A DNA stretch of 64,000 nucleotides from Emticicia sp. 21SJ11W-3 (GTDB taxonomy: Bacteria > Bacteroidota > Bacteroidia > Cytophagales > Spirosomataceae): NCBI RefSeq assembly GCF_024138715.1, contig NZ_CP092074.1:2232001-2296000 (forward strand), in the 5' to 3' direction. Shown here piece by piece: positions 17,379 through 25,919 of this stretch. The number at the start of each line of letters is the position of its first letter. Position 1 is the first letter of the stretch. Below the pieces are notes generated by a model. The model was not told where the DNA came from. It made no database searches and saw only the letters and a list, made by a program, of their open reading frames with translations. A program made the position numbers and the translations under genes.

Positions 17379-18548
17379 TTAAAGTAATGGCCATTTGAAG
17401 TTACTGGTAAGTTTAATTTTCATACCGGTTGCTGATGATTTCCGGGCTGCTTCTATAATTTCTAAAACGTGCAGGGCATGTTCAACATTAATAATTGGCT
17501 CAATACCTTTTACGATACTTTCGCCTACTACTCGCGCACCTTCCTGCCATTCGTATCCGCCCTTTTCTGTACTGGTCAGTACAGGTGGGTCTGTCCACGA
17601 CGTATCCAGTACAACGCCGTTTGTTTCCCAGTCATACCCTATTAACCGCATATTACCGCGGTCGCCGTAGATCTGAATCGAATGTAAAGATTGATTGGTG
17701 GCCTCATGCCCATGGGGGTCGAAATAATTAAACCCACACATAATATGAGAAATCACGCCTTTATTATGTTCAAGTAACACATGGGCATTGTCTTCGGCTT
17801 CCACTTTTACTTTGCCTTTGTCGTCAACGGTTCTTTCAGGATTTACAATGCTGGTCATGGCCATTACGCTTCTGGCAGGGCCAAGCAGGCCGGTCAGGGT
17901 TGCCATATTATACACACCCAGGTCTGGCATGCTGCCGCCTCCTTTCTCGTAGAAAAAGGCGCTCCAGGTGGGCCCGGTATGCCCATACTGCCCATGCGCA
18001 GCCGCCAGTCTGCCCAATTTGCCTTCCTGAATAGTTTTGTTCATCAATGCAAACTGAGGGCTGTTTACCACGGCTGGGGCTCCCCATATTCTTAGTTTTT
18101 TGTTCTTTGCCAGTTCAAGCAAGGCTTTACCTTCTGCATAAGTGTTGGCCATTGGCTTTTCGCTCCAGACGTGTTTCCCGGCAAGCAGGGCTTTTTTATT
18201 TAATTCTCCGTGTGCCTGCATATCGGTGAGGGTAACCATCATGTCAAATGGTTCTCCGGCCAGCATCTGGTCTATATTTGCATAAGTTCTGGCATTTACC
18301 TTGTATTGCTTGTTTTGCTCAACCGCTCGTTCAGGCTTAATATCACAAAGGCTAACCACCTGAATTAAAGGTGATGAAATTAACTGAGGCAGGTATCTGT
18401 TGCTCACGCTTCCGCAGCCAATAACGGCTACCCGTAGTTTTTTTTCGGTGGTTTCCAGGGCAAAACCCTCAAGTGAAGAAAGAAGCAACGCTGCACCAGC
18501 AGACGCGGTATAATGTAGAAACTTCTGTCTGGAAAGCGTTTCGTTCAT
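17379..18548 (-). CDS. Gfo/Idh/MocA-family oxidoreductase, exported
   Basis: A 389-residue NAD(P)-dependent sugar oxidoreductase. The nucleotide motif VAVIGCGSVSNRY begins near residue 40, and EKPMANTYAEG near 133 has the catalytic Lys of the EKP motif. The C-terminal half is the substrate domain. The leader MNETLSRQKFLHYTASAGAALLL looks like a Tat signal but has Arg-Gln in place of Arg-Arg, so export by Tat is uncertain. Related exported members often carry tightly bound NAD and act on aminosugars or polyols. It may be the first gene of a transcript with the 1098-residue protein and the PQQ dehydrogenase. Confidence 0.85.
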   Translation of the reverse strand: MNETLSRQKFLHYTASAGAALLLSSLEGFALETTEKKLRVAVIGCGSVSNRYLPQLISSPLIQVVSLCDIKPERAVEQNKQYKVNARTYANIDQMLAGEPFDMMVTLTDMQAHGELNKKALLAGKHVWSEKPMANTYAEGKALLELAKNKKLRIWGAPAVVNSPQFALMNKTIQEGKLGRLAAAHGQYGHTGPTWSAFFYEKGGGSMPDLGVYNMATLTGLLGPARSVMAMTSIVNPERTVDDKGKVKVEAEDNAHVLLEHNKGVISHIMCGFNYFDPHGHEATNQSLHSIQIYGDRGNMRLIGYDWETNGVVLDTSWTDPPVLTSTEKGGYEWQEGARVVGESIVKGIEPIINVEHALHVLEIIEAARKSSATGMKIKLTSNFKWPLL

Positions 18549-18715
18549 TGAAATAATATTTATGTTGAATAGAGGCTGAATAAATATACAAGTATAGCTA
18601 AAAAAATGATATTGCCGTATCTGAACCTTGTCAAATTGTGGGCAATGGGCTTGAAGCGTGACAGGTATTGGGGCAGCATTGGTTTAAAGCTACCCCATTT
18701 GTAATTGTAATTTAC

Positions 18716-20842
18716 TCAGAATTGCATTTTCTGTATTCTTACGGCATTTAAAATGGCCAGCAGTGCAACACCAACATCGGCAAATACGGCTTCCCACATA
18801 GTGGCCAGCCCCCCGGCGCCGAGAATCAGAACCAATATTTTTACGGCAAAAGCCAATGCAATATTCTGAAACACAATGCTTTTGGTGGCTTTACCAATTT
18901 TAATGGCCGTTGCAACTTTAGAAGGCTGATCAGTCTGAATAACCACATCGGCGGTTTCAATGGCTGCATCGCTGCCCATAGCACCCATAGCAATGCCTAC
19001 ATCACTCAATGCCAGCACAGGGGCGTCGTTAATGCCATCTCCAACAAATACAGTTACCCTTGTCGGGTCTTTACGCAGTTCTTCAACTTTCTGTACTTTT
19101 TGTTCAGGCAGCAAATCGCCGAATGCCGTGTCAATACCAATAGATTGTGCAACTTTTTGTGTAATAGAATTTTTATCTCCGCTTAGCATAACAATTTGCT
19201 TAATGCCATTGGCGTGCATTTGGCTGATAGCCTCTGCAGCATCTTCTTTTACTTCATCAGCAATAATAATATACCCTGCATATTTGCCGTCAATGGCCAC
19301 AGCCACAACACTTTCAACAATGTTTTGCAGTGTTCTGTCATAATCAATATTAAACTTTTGCAACAGTTTAATATTTCCTGCCAATACTTCTTTCCCGTTA
19401 ATGATGCCTTTCAGGCCATGCCCGGCTATTTCTTCAATGCTCCCGATTACGAGTGCTTTGTCTTTATTGGCGTGTTCGGCAATAGCTTTGGCGATTGGGT
19501 GGGTTGATTTACTCTCAAGCGCTGCCACTAACTGCATAAATTCATCTTTATCTATGCCTGTGGTTACTACTTCCTGAACCTTGAAAACGCCTTTGGTGAG
19601 TGTTCCTGTTTTGTCTAAAACTACTGTATTTACCTTGGTCATCAAATCCAGATAATTGGAGCCTTTGAAGAGAATGCCATTTCTGGATGCAGCGCCGATT
19701 CCACCGAAATAACCCAGCGGAATTGAGATAACCAATGCACATGGGCACGAAATAACCAGGAATATCAAGCCCCGGTAAAGCCATTCGCTGAATACATAGT
19801 TTTGTACGAACAACGCAGGCAATACTACAACAGCCAGCGCCAGAAAGAACACAATAGGGGTGTAAATACGGGCAAACTTACGAATGAGTAACTCTGTTTT
19901 TGCCTTGCGGGTAGTGGCATTCTGTACCATATCAAGAATACGCGCCAACGAGCTGTCCTGAAAGGCTCTGCTTACTTTCAGTTCAATCACTTTGTCCAGA
20001 TTCAACATGCCGGCCAGTACAGTTTCGCCTTTATAAATACTGCCAGGTTTGCTTTCACCGGTTAAAGCCGAAGTATTGAAACTACTGCCCGCACTTAACA
20101 TTTCACCGTCAAGCGGTACTTTTTCTCCGGCTTTAATCTGTATGATATCTCCTATGTTTACTTCTTCCGGTTTCAGGTTTATAAAATGATTGTTTCTGAG
20201 AACACTGGCTGATGATGGCCGAATATCAAGTAAGGCTTTGATATTGCTTTTGGCTCTTCGCACTGCGGCACTCTGAAATAATTCGCCAACTGCATAAAAA
20301 AGCATTACTGCCACCCCTTCGGGATACTCGCCAATGGCAAATGCGCCAATTGTAGCCAGAACCATAAGGGTAAATTCAGTAAAGAACTCTCTTGCTTTAA
20401 TACCTGCCCAGGCTTCTTTTATTACCGGAAACCCAACCGGAAGATACGCTGCCGCATACCAGATAAGCCTGATATAGCTATGGAAGAACGAGCCTGAAAA
20501 ATTGGAGTCTAGCACAATGCCCGATATCAGCAGTAAAAAACTGATAATGGCAGGGCGGTATTGAACCCACCCGCCGGTATTACCGTGGCTGTGGTCATGG
20601 TCATGGTCGTGGTCATGGTTGTGGCTCTCCTGATTCATGTGAGTATGACTGCTACAGCAACTATCATGGTTTAAAGACTCCGTAATTTCATTTTTTGATG
20701 CAAGCAGTTCTTCGGCATTGGCTTGCGTGTAAATTCTCTCCTCCAGCGAGCAACAGGTTATTCTGCCTTCTGCATCATAAGTATGCACATGGTTAGGGTC
20801 TGTATTAAGCCCTTTTGGTGTATGGTTATGCCCGTGTTTCAT
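18716..20842 (-). CDS. P1B-type heavy-metal ATPase (Zn/Cd/Co type), His-rich N terminus
   Basis: A 708-residue inner-membrane pump. Visible motifs: TGES at 261-264, the metal-channel CPC at 366-368, the phosphorylated Asp D410 in DKTGTLTKG, and GDGINDAPVLA near 605. The CPC site and the HP locus SKSTHPIAKAIAEH fit Zn2+/Cd2+ or Co2+ export. The first 90 residues have no GMxCxxC domain but are rich in Cys pairs (C30-C31, C62-C63) and contain a run of alternating Asp and His (about 74-86), likely metal-binding. It follows the TonB receptor by 35 nt and is last in the metal module. Confidence 0.92.
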   Translation of the reverse strand: MKHGHNHTPKGLNTDPNHVHTYDAEGRITCCSLEERIYTQANAEELLASKNEITESLNHDSCCSSHTHMNQESHNHDHDHDHDHSHGNTGGWVQYRPAIISFLLLISGIVLDSNFSGSFFHSYIRLIWYAAAYLPVGFPVIKEAWAGIKAREFFTEFTLMVLATIGAFAIGEYPEGVAVMLFYAVGELFQSAAVRRAKSNIKALLDIRPSSASVLRNNHFINLKPEEVNIGDIIQIKAGEKVPLDGEMLSAGSSFNTSALTGESKPGSIYKGETVLAGMLNLDKVIELKVSRAFQDSSLARILDMVQNATTRKAKTELLIRKFARIYTPIVFFLALAVVVLPALFVQNYVFSEWLYRGLIFLVISCPCALVISIPLGYFGGIGAASRNGILFKGSNYLDLMTKVNTVVLDKTGTLTKGVFKVQEVVTTGIDKDEFMQLVAALESKSTHPIAKAIAEHANKDKALVIGSIEEIAGHGLKGIINGKEVLAGNIKLLQKFNIDYDRTLQNIVESVVAVAIDGKYAGYIIIADEVKEDAAEAISQMHANGIKQIVMLSGDKNSITQKVAQSIGIDTAFGDLLPEQKVQKVEELRKDPTRVTVFVGDGINDAPVLALSDVGIAMGAMGSDAAIETADVVIQTDQPSKVATAIKIGKATKSIVFQNIALAFAVKILVLILGAGGLATMWEAVFADVGVALLAILNAVRIQKMQF

Positions 20843-20877
20843 ATATGCAACGTTTTACCAATTGGTCAATTAATAAA

Positions 20878-23040
20878 TTAAAATTTAACCTTAATGCCAC
20901 CATTAAACGACCGCCCCTCGGTATGGGTATATACCTCATTGAAACGTGGCGTGTTATGAGCATCAGTAACTACTTTTTCAAATCTGTTCTGCCGGGTATC
21001 TGTAAAGTTTTCGGCATTGGCAAAAACACTTAATTTACCGAAGGTCTTTTCTAAGAACAATCCAAATTCCCAGAAAGGTTTGGTTAATCGGCCGTCGCTC
21101 AGTACCTGTCTGTCAGAATAATAAGCCTCGAGCCCAATTTTGAAGTTCCTGTGTTTTTCTGCCAGTAAAGCCATGTTAATTTTGTTTTTTGGTAACAAAG
21201 GCACTGTCTGATTTCCGTGCTTATAAGTGGCTTTGGCATCTGTAAAAGTGTATCCTGCAAAGAGCTTTATCCAGTCGGCAAAGGTGATTCGTACATTAGT
21301 TTCGAAACCTTTTGAAATGACGGGTTTCACGGCATTTTCAAAATAGAAGGCATTGTCTGCGATATTGGTCAGTACCAGTGGTCTATTGATTTGTGTTACA
21401 AAGAACAACTGATTAACTGTAAAACTCAGATTTTCTCCTATACTGTTCTGGTAATTGAAATCTATTGTACTACCATAAGATTTCTCTGCTTTGGCTTTAT
21501 TATCTATGGCCAGCACATGCCGGAACGCCAGCGTTTCAGTTGCCTCTGTAAACATAGTGGGTAGTTTGTAACCCAGGCCACCCCCTAAACGGCTACTCCA
21601 ATTTTCTGAAATTTTATATAATGCCGATACTCTGGGTAAGGCAAAAAGGCCATAACGGTTTGCATAATCAAGCCTGAAACCACCTTCAAACAGAAGTTTT
21701 TCTGTTAAATCCCAATTGTCCTGCACATAAGCTCCGGTAATCAAGTTATTTTCTTTTCTCGGAGTATCACTTTCTTTTTCTCTGAAATTATCAAAAATCA
21801 GATTTGCACCCGTTACGATTGTTTGTTTATTGAGCTGGGTTATGTATGAGAAATCGGTATAAGCATGGGTTTGCAAACCTCTGAAACTATAGTCCGGAAT
21901 TCTGATTTTTCTGTCAAAAACACTCAGGCTTTGTTTTAGTACCCATTGACTATTCCCGGAAATCTGCCTGCTTAACTGTGCCGTTGTAATATTCCTTACT
22001 GATTCGTTTTTTTCATAATAAGCGTGATGGTCATCCCCCTTTCCTTTAATTACATACATATCGCCGCCAAAACGATACTGAAAAGTGGTGGAGTTGCCTA
22101 ATACTAACCTGGTTTTATCATTGAAATAGACAAACAACCGGGGGTTGATGTTCAGATCCCGGCTTTTGGGAATCTCCGTAAAATCGTCTTTATCTACATC
22201 ATAAGGTTTCTGAATAGTACCCGATACCAGAAAGGAATAACCCACTTTTGCATTTCTTTTAGCCGAAAAGGCGCTGAAATTTGTTCCGCCACCTGTTGAT
22301 GTCTGGTTGATAATGGCTGAAAACTCCTGTTTTTCACGAGGCTCTTTTGATATAAAATTGACAACTCCGGCTATTGCTCCACCGCCATAGAGTGTTGATG
22401 CAGAGCCTTTAATGATTTCAACCTGCCTTAAGTCAAGCGGCGGAATATCAAGAATGCTTAATCCGCTCGAAAAGCCTCCGAACGCAGGGAAACCGTCTTT
22501 GAGAATCTGGGTATACCGGCCATCAAGACCCTGTATTCTGATACTCTGGTTGGCAGATGTATAACTGGTTTGTTGTACCTGTATGCCCGTGCTTTCGTGC
22601 AGCAGCATTGATACATTATTGGGTCTCATATTGGCTTTTTCATCTATTTCTTCCATTGAAATAGCCTCTATGCGTGTGGGAATACTCTCAATGTTGCGGC
22701 TGATGCGCGTGGTAGAAACCACCACTTCTTCCAGTTCTTCATCATTGCTTTGCAGCAGAATTATGGTATCTGCCATCAGCGGGAATGTGATTTTCTGGGT
22801 GAGTGTCTCATAGCCAATGAATGAAATTACCATGGTTTGTTCGCCATCAGCTACGCCTTTAAGGTTTATTCTCCCTTCTGCATCGGTCGTGCCTCCGTTT
22901 GTAGTGCCTTTAAAACTTACTGTTGCCCCTATTAAACTCTCTTTGGTTTTGCTGTCTTTTACAATAATACCGGGTATGCTCTGGGCAAAACTGTTATGTG
23001 CTACAACGAAAAATATATATAGTAATCTTAATTTTTTCAT
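20878..23040 (-). CDS. TonB-dependent outer-membrane receptor, probable metal or metallophore transport
   Basis: A 720-residue outer-membrane protein. After the signal peptide (ending HNSFAQ) come a carboxypeptidase-like domain (about 20-105, with SKTKESLIGATVSFKG), a plug domain (about 110-235, with STTRISRNIESIPTRIEAIS and LDGRYTQILKDGFP), and a 22-strand barrel ending in GGIKVKF with a terminal aromatic. It imports a ligand across the outer membrane by TonB energy. The gene lies between a DUF6660 gene and a P1B ATPase, which suggests a metal or metal complex as ligand. That is inference from context only. Confidence 0.9.
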   Translation of the reverse strand: MKKLRLLYIFFVVAHNSFAQSIPGIIVKDSKTKESLIGATVSFKGTTNGGTTDAEGRINLKGVADGEQTMVISFIGYETLTQKITFPLMADTIILLQSNDEELEEVVVSTTRISRNIESIPTRIEAISMEEIDEKANMRPNNVSMLLHESTGIQVQQTSYTSANQSIRIQGLDGRYTQILKDGFPAFGGFSSGLSILDIPPLDLRQVEIIKGSASTLYGGGAIAGVVNFISKEPREKQEFSAIINQTSTGGGTNFSAFSAKRNAKVGYSFLVSGTIQKPYDVDKDDFTEIPKSRDLNINPRLFVYFNDKTRLVLGNSTTFQYRFGGDMYVIKGKGDDHHAYYEKNESVRNITTAQLSRQISGNSQWVLKQSLSVFDRKIRIPDYSFRGLQTHAYTDFSYITQLNKQTIVTGANLIFDNFREKESDTPRKENNLITGAYVQDNWDLTEKLLFEGGFRLDYANRYGLFALPRVSALYKISENWSSRLGGGLGYKLPTMFTEATETLAFRHVLAIDNKAKAEKSYGSTIDFNYQNSIGENLSFTVNQLFFVTQINRPLVLTNIADNAFYFENAVKPVISKGFETNVRITFADWIKLFAGYTFTDAKATYKHGNQTVPLLPKNKINMALLAEKHRNFKIGLEAYYSDRQVLSDGRLTKPFWEFGLFLEKTFGKLSVFANAENFTDTRQNRFEKVVTDAHNTPRFNEVYTHTEGRSFNGGIKVKF

Positions 23041-23072
23041 GATTCCAATTAGTTAATACAATACTTGTTGAG

Positions 23073-23113
23073 GCTTACTGTTGAGTAAGCACTGGGTTTT
23101 CGCAGAGCGAAAA
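23073..23113 (-). repeat. Two adjacent small hairpins ahead of the TonB receptor
   Basis: GCTTAC (23073-23078) with GTAAGC (23085-23090), and TTTTCGC (23097-23103) with GCGAAAA (23107-23113). They fill most of the 88-nt gap between the DUF6660 gene and the receptor gene. A processing site or partial attenuator would fit; no T run follows either. Confidence 0.35.
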
Positions 23114-23128
23114 TTTATCTAAGTCGTA

Positions 23129-23452
23129 TTAAACTAATTGTGGCGGTTGCCAGAGCAAGGAAATAAAACCTGCGGTATCTTTGGTTTCGGTAAGATACAC
23201 CGTTCTGGCTGAAACAACGTTGCGCTCAACGGCCTGTACGGTATAAGGAGAAATCATTAGATTACCACAGCAGGCACAACTGCAAAGAGGCGAACAGAGG
23301 TCAGACTCCTCACCATGCCCCGCCTGTGAATCGGTGTCGGCACGTACAACAGCCTTAGCCATAGTATCTACACTGCCGGCGGTATCATGGCAGGGCATAC
23401 ACGCCAGAAAAAGCAGATAAAAGCTAAAGAATATGTTCGAAAACCGACTCAT
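23129..23452 (-). CDS. DUF6660-like Cys-rich small exported protein
   Basis: A 107-residue protein with an N-terminal hydrophobic leader (MSRFSNIFFSFYLLFLACMP), a Cys-rich centre (LCSPLCSCACCGN, about residues 52-64) and a C-terminal ISLLWQPPQLV. The Cys cluster and the final WQPPQL are, as I remember, hallmarks of the DUF6660 family found next to metal TonB receptors and efflux systems. The Cys cluster could bind a soft or transition metal in the periplasm. The ATG at 23452 is preferred; an upstream TTG start would add ten residues. It heads the metal module. Confidence 0.7.
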   Translation of the reverse strand: MSRFSNIFFSFYLLFLACMPCHDTAGSVDTMAKAVVRADTDSQAGHGEESDLCSPLCSCACCGNLMISPYTVQAVERNVVSARTVYLTETKDTAGFISLLWQPPQLV

Positions 23453-23456
23453 GCTG

Positions 23457-23464
23457 CAAATGTA
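23457..23464 (-). promoter_or_regulatory. -7 element directly ahead of the DUF6660-like gene
   Basis: TACATTTG on the minus strand ends four bases before the ATG. If used, transcription would begin at or next to the start codon. The -33 element is poor: the nearest TTG is 15 nt away. Confidence 0.35.
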
Positions 23465-23570
23465 GATAAGAAACCCATGCAACAGGAGTGCAAGAAAAAT
23501 ATTTATTTTTTTCTGAAAAAGATGGCCTGTAAATCATTATTCTATACAAAAACCCAGTATTTAAACAAAA

Positions 23571-23597
23571 AAAAATCGCAGGAGTTGCCTGCGATTT
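23571..23597 (-). terminator. Terminator of the CocE/NonD hydrolase gene
   Basis: AATCGCAGG (23574-23582) and CCTGCGATT (23588-23596) pair perfectly around AGTTG. On the minus strand nine T follow. It lies 25 nt past the hydrolase stop. Confidence 0.85.
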
Positions 23598-23621
23598 TGC
23601 GTATACCAGAATTAACTACTG

Positions 23622-25478
23622 TTAGTTCAATACCTGTACTTCAATGCTCGAATCAGAATAAACCTTGTGTGTGGCTTTAATAAAATCAGCCTCATCAGCT
23701 TTGTAAATATTCGGTACAAATTTCTGCGGGTTGCGGTCAATCAGCGGGAACCACGTGCTTTGTACCTGAATCTGTATCTTGTGGCCTTTTTTAAAAGTAT
23801 GCAGCACATCCTGCAGTTGAATATTAACGTCAGTCACTTTGTTTGGTACAAATGCCTCGGGTTTCTCAAAACTGTTTCTGAAACGCCCTCTCATTACCTC
23901 ACTGCGGACCATCTGGTGATAATTAGCCAACATTACATTTTTATTTGGCATATAGGGGTGGTTCACCTCGTTGCCCGGGTACACATCAATCAGTTTTACA
24001 ACCCAGTCGGCATCGCTGCCGGTTGTGCTTACTTTCAGTTTTGCAAAAATCTCTCCTCCCAGAGTTATGTCTTCGGTTAATACATCTGTCTCAAATACCA
24101 GTACATCCGGGCGTTTGGCGGCAAATCGCTGGTCTTCCGACATATAATTGAAAGGAGTAAAGCCTGTCATAGACTGTAGGTCTTCGCTGTAAGGCACTGG
24201 TTTTTTAGGATCGCTTACATATTCGCTGGCGCCAGCCCTGGCCGCTTTGGCCTTGTCAAGTTTTCCGTTTGTATTCAGGTAAAATGTTAGCTTTTGCGCA
24301 TTAGCCGCAGGCCATTTTTCAAATTGTTTCCATTCTTTGGTACCTGTGTCAAACAGATAAGCGTCTGGCAGGCCTGTTTTACCGTCACCTGCCTCTTTCA
24401 GAAAGTGGCGGAAGAATTTAGCTTCGATATTTCTCTGATAAAAAGTGGCTATACTGTCTCCAAAATATACATTGCTGTGCAGGGTATGACCAGTCTCTGC
24501 CGACCACCGACCATGCCCGAAAGGCCCCATAACCAAAGTGTTATAAGTACCCGGGTTATTTTTTTCTATTTTTTTGTAAACATTCAACGGGCCATATAAG
24601 TCTTCGGCATCAAACCAGCCACCCACTGTCATAACTGCATGTTTGATGTTTTTCAGATGAGGAATAATGCTTCTTTTTTGCCAGAAATCGTCATAATTAG
24701 GGTGGTTTATGGTTTCCTGCCAATAGAAATTGTCTTTGTAGTATTTCTGAGCATTTTTCAGCGGGCCTAAATCAAGCTGAAACTGGTAGCCATCTTTCAT
24801 CTGGCTGGTGTTAATCATCTGGCTGTTATACCAAGCCTGAGACGTAGGGCCGGGTGTTTGAACACCAAACACAGGAAATGTGAAAAGATAAGCCTGAATG
24901 AATGCTCCGTTGTGGTGGAAGTCGTCAAAGAAAAAGTCGCTCACAGGGGCTTGCGGCGATGACGCCTTTAATGCCGGGTGGGCATCTACGGCTCCGGCCA
25001 CGGTATAGAACCCGGGGTACGAGATTCCCCATTGTCCAACGCGGCCGTTATTTGAAGAGATATTTTTTAATAGCCATTCAATGGTATCGTAAGTATCAGA
25101 GCTTTCATCAGGCGCTGTGTTGGCACCATTGCCCGGGTTATTGGGTGTCATGTTGGTCCAGGTACCTTCCGACATCCAACGGCCTCGTACATCCTGATAA
25201 ACAAAAATAAATTTGTCTTTCATTAACGTTTGTGACGGCCCCAGTCGGTACGGATATTTGTCTTCACCATAAGGCGCAACACTATAGCAGGTTCTCTGCA
25301 TCAATATCGGGTACTTGTTAGACTCCGAAGCATCGTTCGGTACATAAACTGCTGTGTGCAGCTTGGTGCCGTCGCGCATGGGTATTTTGTATTCGTGTTT
25401 GGTATAATTTTGTTTTACAAAATCATTTTGCGCTAAAGCTACAAACGAGCATAGCACAAAAAAGATAATCTTTTTCAT
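23622..25478 (-). CDS. CocE/NonD family hydrolase (X-Pro dipeptidyl-peptidase fold), secreted
   Basis: A 618-residue alpha/beta hydrolase with a short signal peptide (ending FVALAQ). The nucleophile S153 sits in GQWGISYPGF, and QDVRGRWMSEG near 95 is the typical CocE oxyanion and Tyr region. A C-terminal jelly-roll domain from about residue 420 holds VSTTGSDADWVVKLIDVYP and MRGRFRNSFEKPE. Family members include cocaine esterase, glutaryl-7-ACA acylase and S15 peptidases. The true substrate is probably an ester or a Pro or amide-linked peptide in the periplasm. It has its own terminator and a long leader region. Confidence 0.9.
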   Translation of the reverse strand: MKKIIFFVLCSFVALAQNDFVKQNYTKHEYKIPMRDGTKLHTAVYVPNDASESNKYPILMQRTCYSVAPYGEDKYPYRLGPSQTLMKDKFIFVYQDVRGRWMSEGTWTNMTPNNPGNGANTAPDESSDTYDTIEWLLKNISSNNGRVGQWGISYPGFYTVAGAVDAHPALKASSPQAPVSDFFFDDFHHNGAFIQAYLFTFPVFGVQTPGPTSQAWYNSQMINTSQMKDGYQFQLDLGPLKNAQKYYKDNFYWQETINHPNYDDFWQKRSIIPHLKNIKHAVMTVGGWFDAEDLYGPLNVYKKIEKNNPGTYNTLVMGPFGHGRWSAETGHTLHSNVYFGDSIATFYQRNIEAKFFRHFLKEAGDGKTGLPDAYLFDTGTKEWKQFEKWPAANAQKLTFYLNTNGKLDKAKAARAGASEYVSDPKKPVPYSEDLQSMTGFTPFNYMSEDQRFAAKRPDVLVFETDVLTEDITLGGEIFAKLKVSTTGSDADWVVKLIDVYPGNEVNHPYMPNKNVMLANYHQMVRSEVMRGRFRNSFEKPEAFVPNKVTDVNIQLQDVLHTFKKGHKIQIQVQSTWFPLIDRNPQKFVPNIYKADEADFIKATHKVYSDSSIEVQVLN

Positions 25479-25605
25479 GAAGAGGTAGTTTGAAATAAAG
25501 TATGAGTAAAAAACCTGACGCTAATTTAGAAGGAATGCCAGAGCATTTCATCAAAAGCGAACAGAATTTTTAAAGAGAATTTCTGAATGGGCTAAAGAAC
25601 TTGAA

Positions 25606-25725
25606 TCAGAAAAAAATGGCAAGCAGACAAATCAAAACGACAATAATAGCCGAGACGATTTTTTTTACTTTATTTAGTTTCATATCACGAGTAGCCCGGT
25701 AACTGAGATGCACCGAATGTCTCAT
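25606..25725 (-). CDS. Possible small membrane protein ORF (39 residues, or 25 from an inner ATG)
   Basis: The frame starts at ATG 25725 (MRHSVHLSYRATRD), has a second in-frame ATG at 25683, and ends in TGA at 25606-25608. The C-terminal 25 residues begin MKLNKVKKIVSAII and end CLLAIFF, a basic head followed by one hydrophobic helix that reaches the stop codon. It lies about 55 nt downstream of a predicted start site and 127 nt ahead of the CocE hydrolase, in the same direction. A membrane microprotein or a translated leader are both possible. I do not recognise a family. Confidence 0.38.
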   Translation of the reverse strand: MRHSVHLSYRATRDMKLNKVKKIVSAIIVVLICLLAIFF

Positions 25726-25782
25726 AAATTCTAGGGTGTTTTAGGAGTGGTATTAAAATTTTGCAACGCGTTTAACGTGATA

Positions 25783-25812
25783 CAAATATAGTTGATTTTA
25801 AGCGTTTTACAA
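25783..25812 (-). promoter_or_regulatory. Minus-strand promoter ahead of the small ORF and CocE hydrolase
   Basis: Read on the minus strand: TTG (25812-25810), 19-nt spacer, TATATTTG (25790-25783). This matches the Bacteroidota consensus fully. Confidence 0.6.
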
Positions 25813-25861
25813 GTTAAGCTAATGTTAATATTCAACTAAATTGCTTTAAACAATATATTCC

Positions 25862-25892
25862 TTTGTGAAAAGCGTTCCAAACTGTATTTTTG
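25862..25892 (+). promoter_or_regulatory. Promoter of the his genes
   Basis: TTTG (25862-25865), 19-nt spacer, TATTTTTG (25885-25892), the full Bacteroidota pair. The hisG ATG lies 27 nt downstream, so the leader is short. Confidence 0.7.
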
Positions 25893-25919
25893 CAGACTTT
25901 TCAATGAAATCAAAAATAA

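Larger units (their letters stand above)
25479..25919. other. Intergenic region between the CocE hydrolase and hisG
   Basis: This 441-bp stretch separates divergent genes. It holds two good Bacteroidota promoters facing opposite ways (25783-25812 minus, 25862-25892 plus) and a minus-strand small ORF at 25606-25725. Nothing else is recognised. The hisG leader shows no His codon run or tRNA-like element that I can see. Confidence 0.7.

Noticed and set aside
18669-18697. TGGGGCAGC/GCTACCCCA hairpin past the P1B ATPase stop
   Set aside because: One mismatch and no T run on either strand, so not listed as a terminator.
25502-25677. Plus-strand ORF of 23 codons that would continue as a plausible peptide after a one-base shift in a T run near 25566-25571
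   Set aside because: It needs a frameshift, has no promoter of its own and is antisense to the better-supported minus-strand small ORF. A frameshifted gene remains possible only if relatives have it intact.
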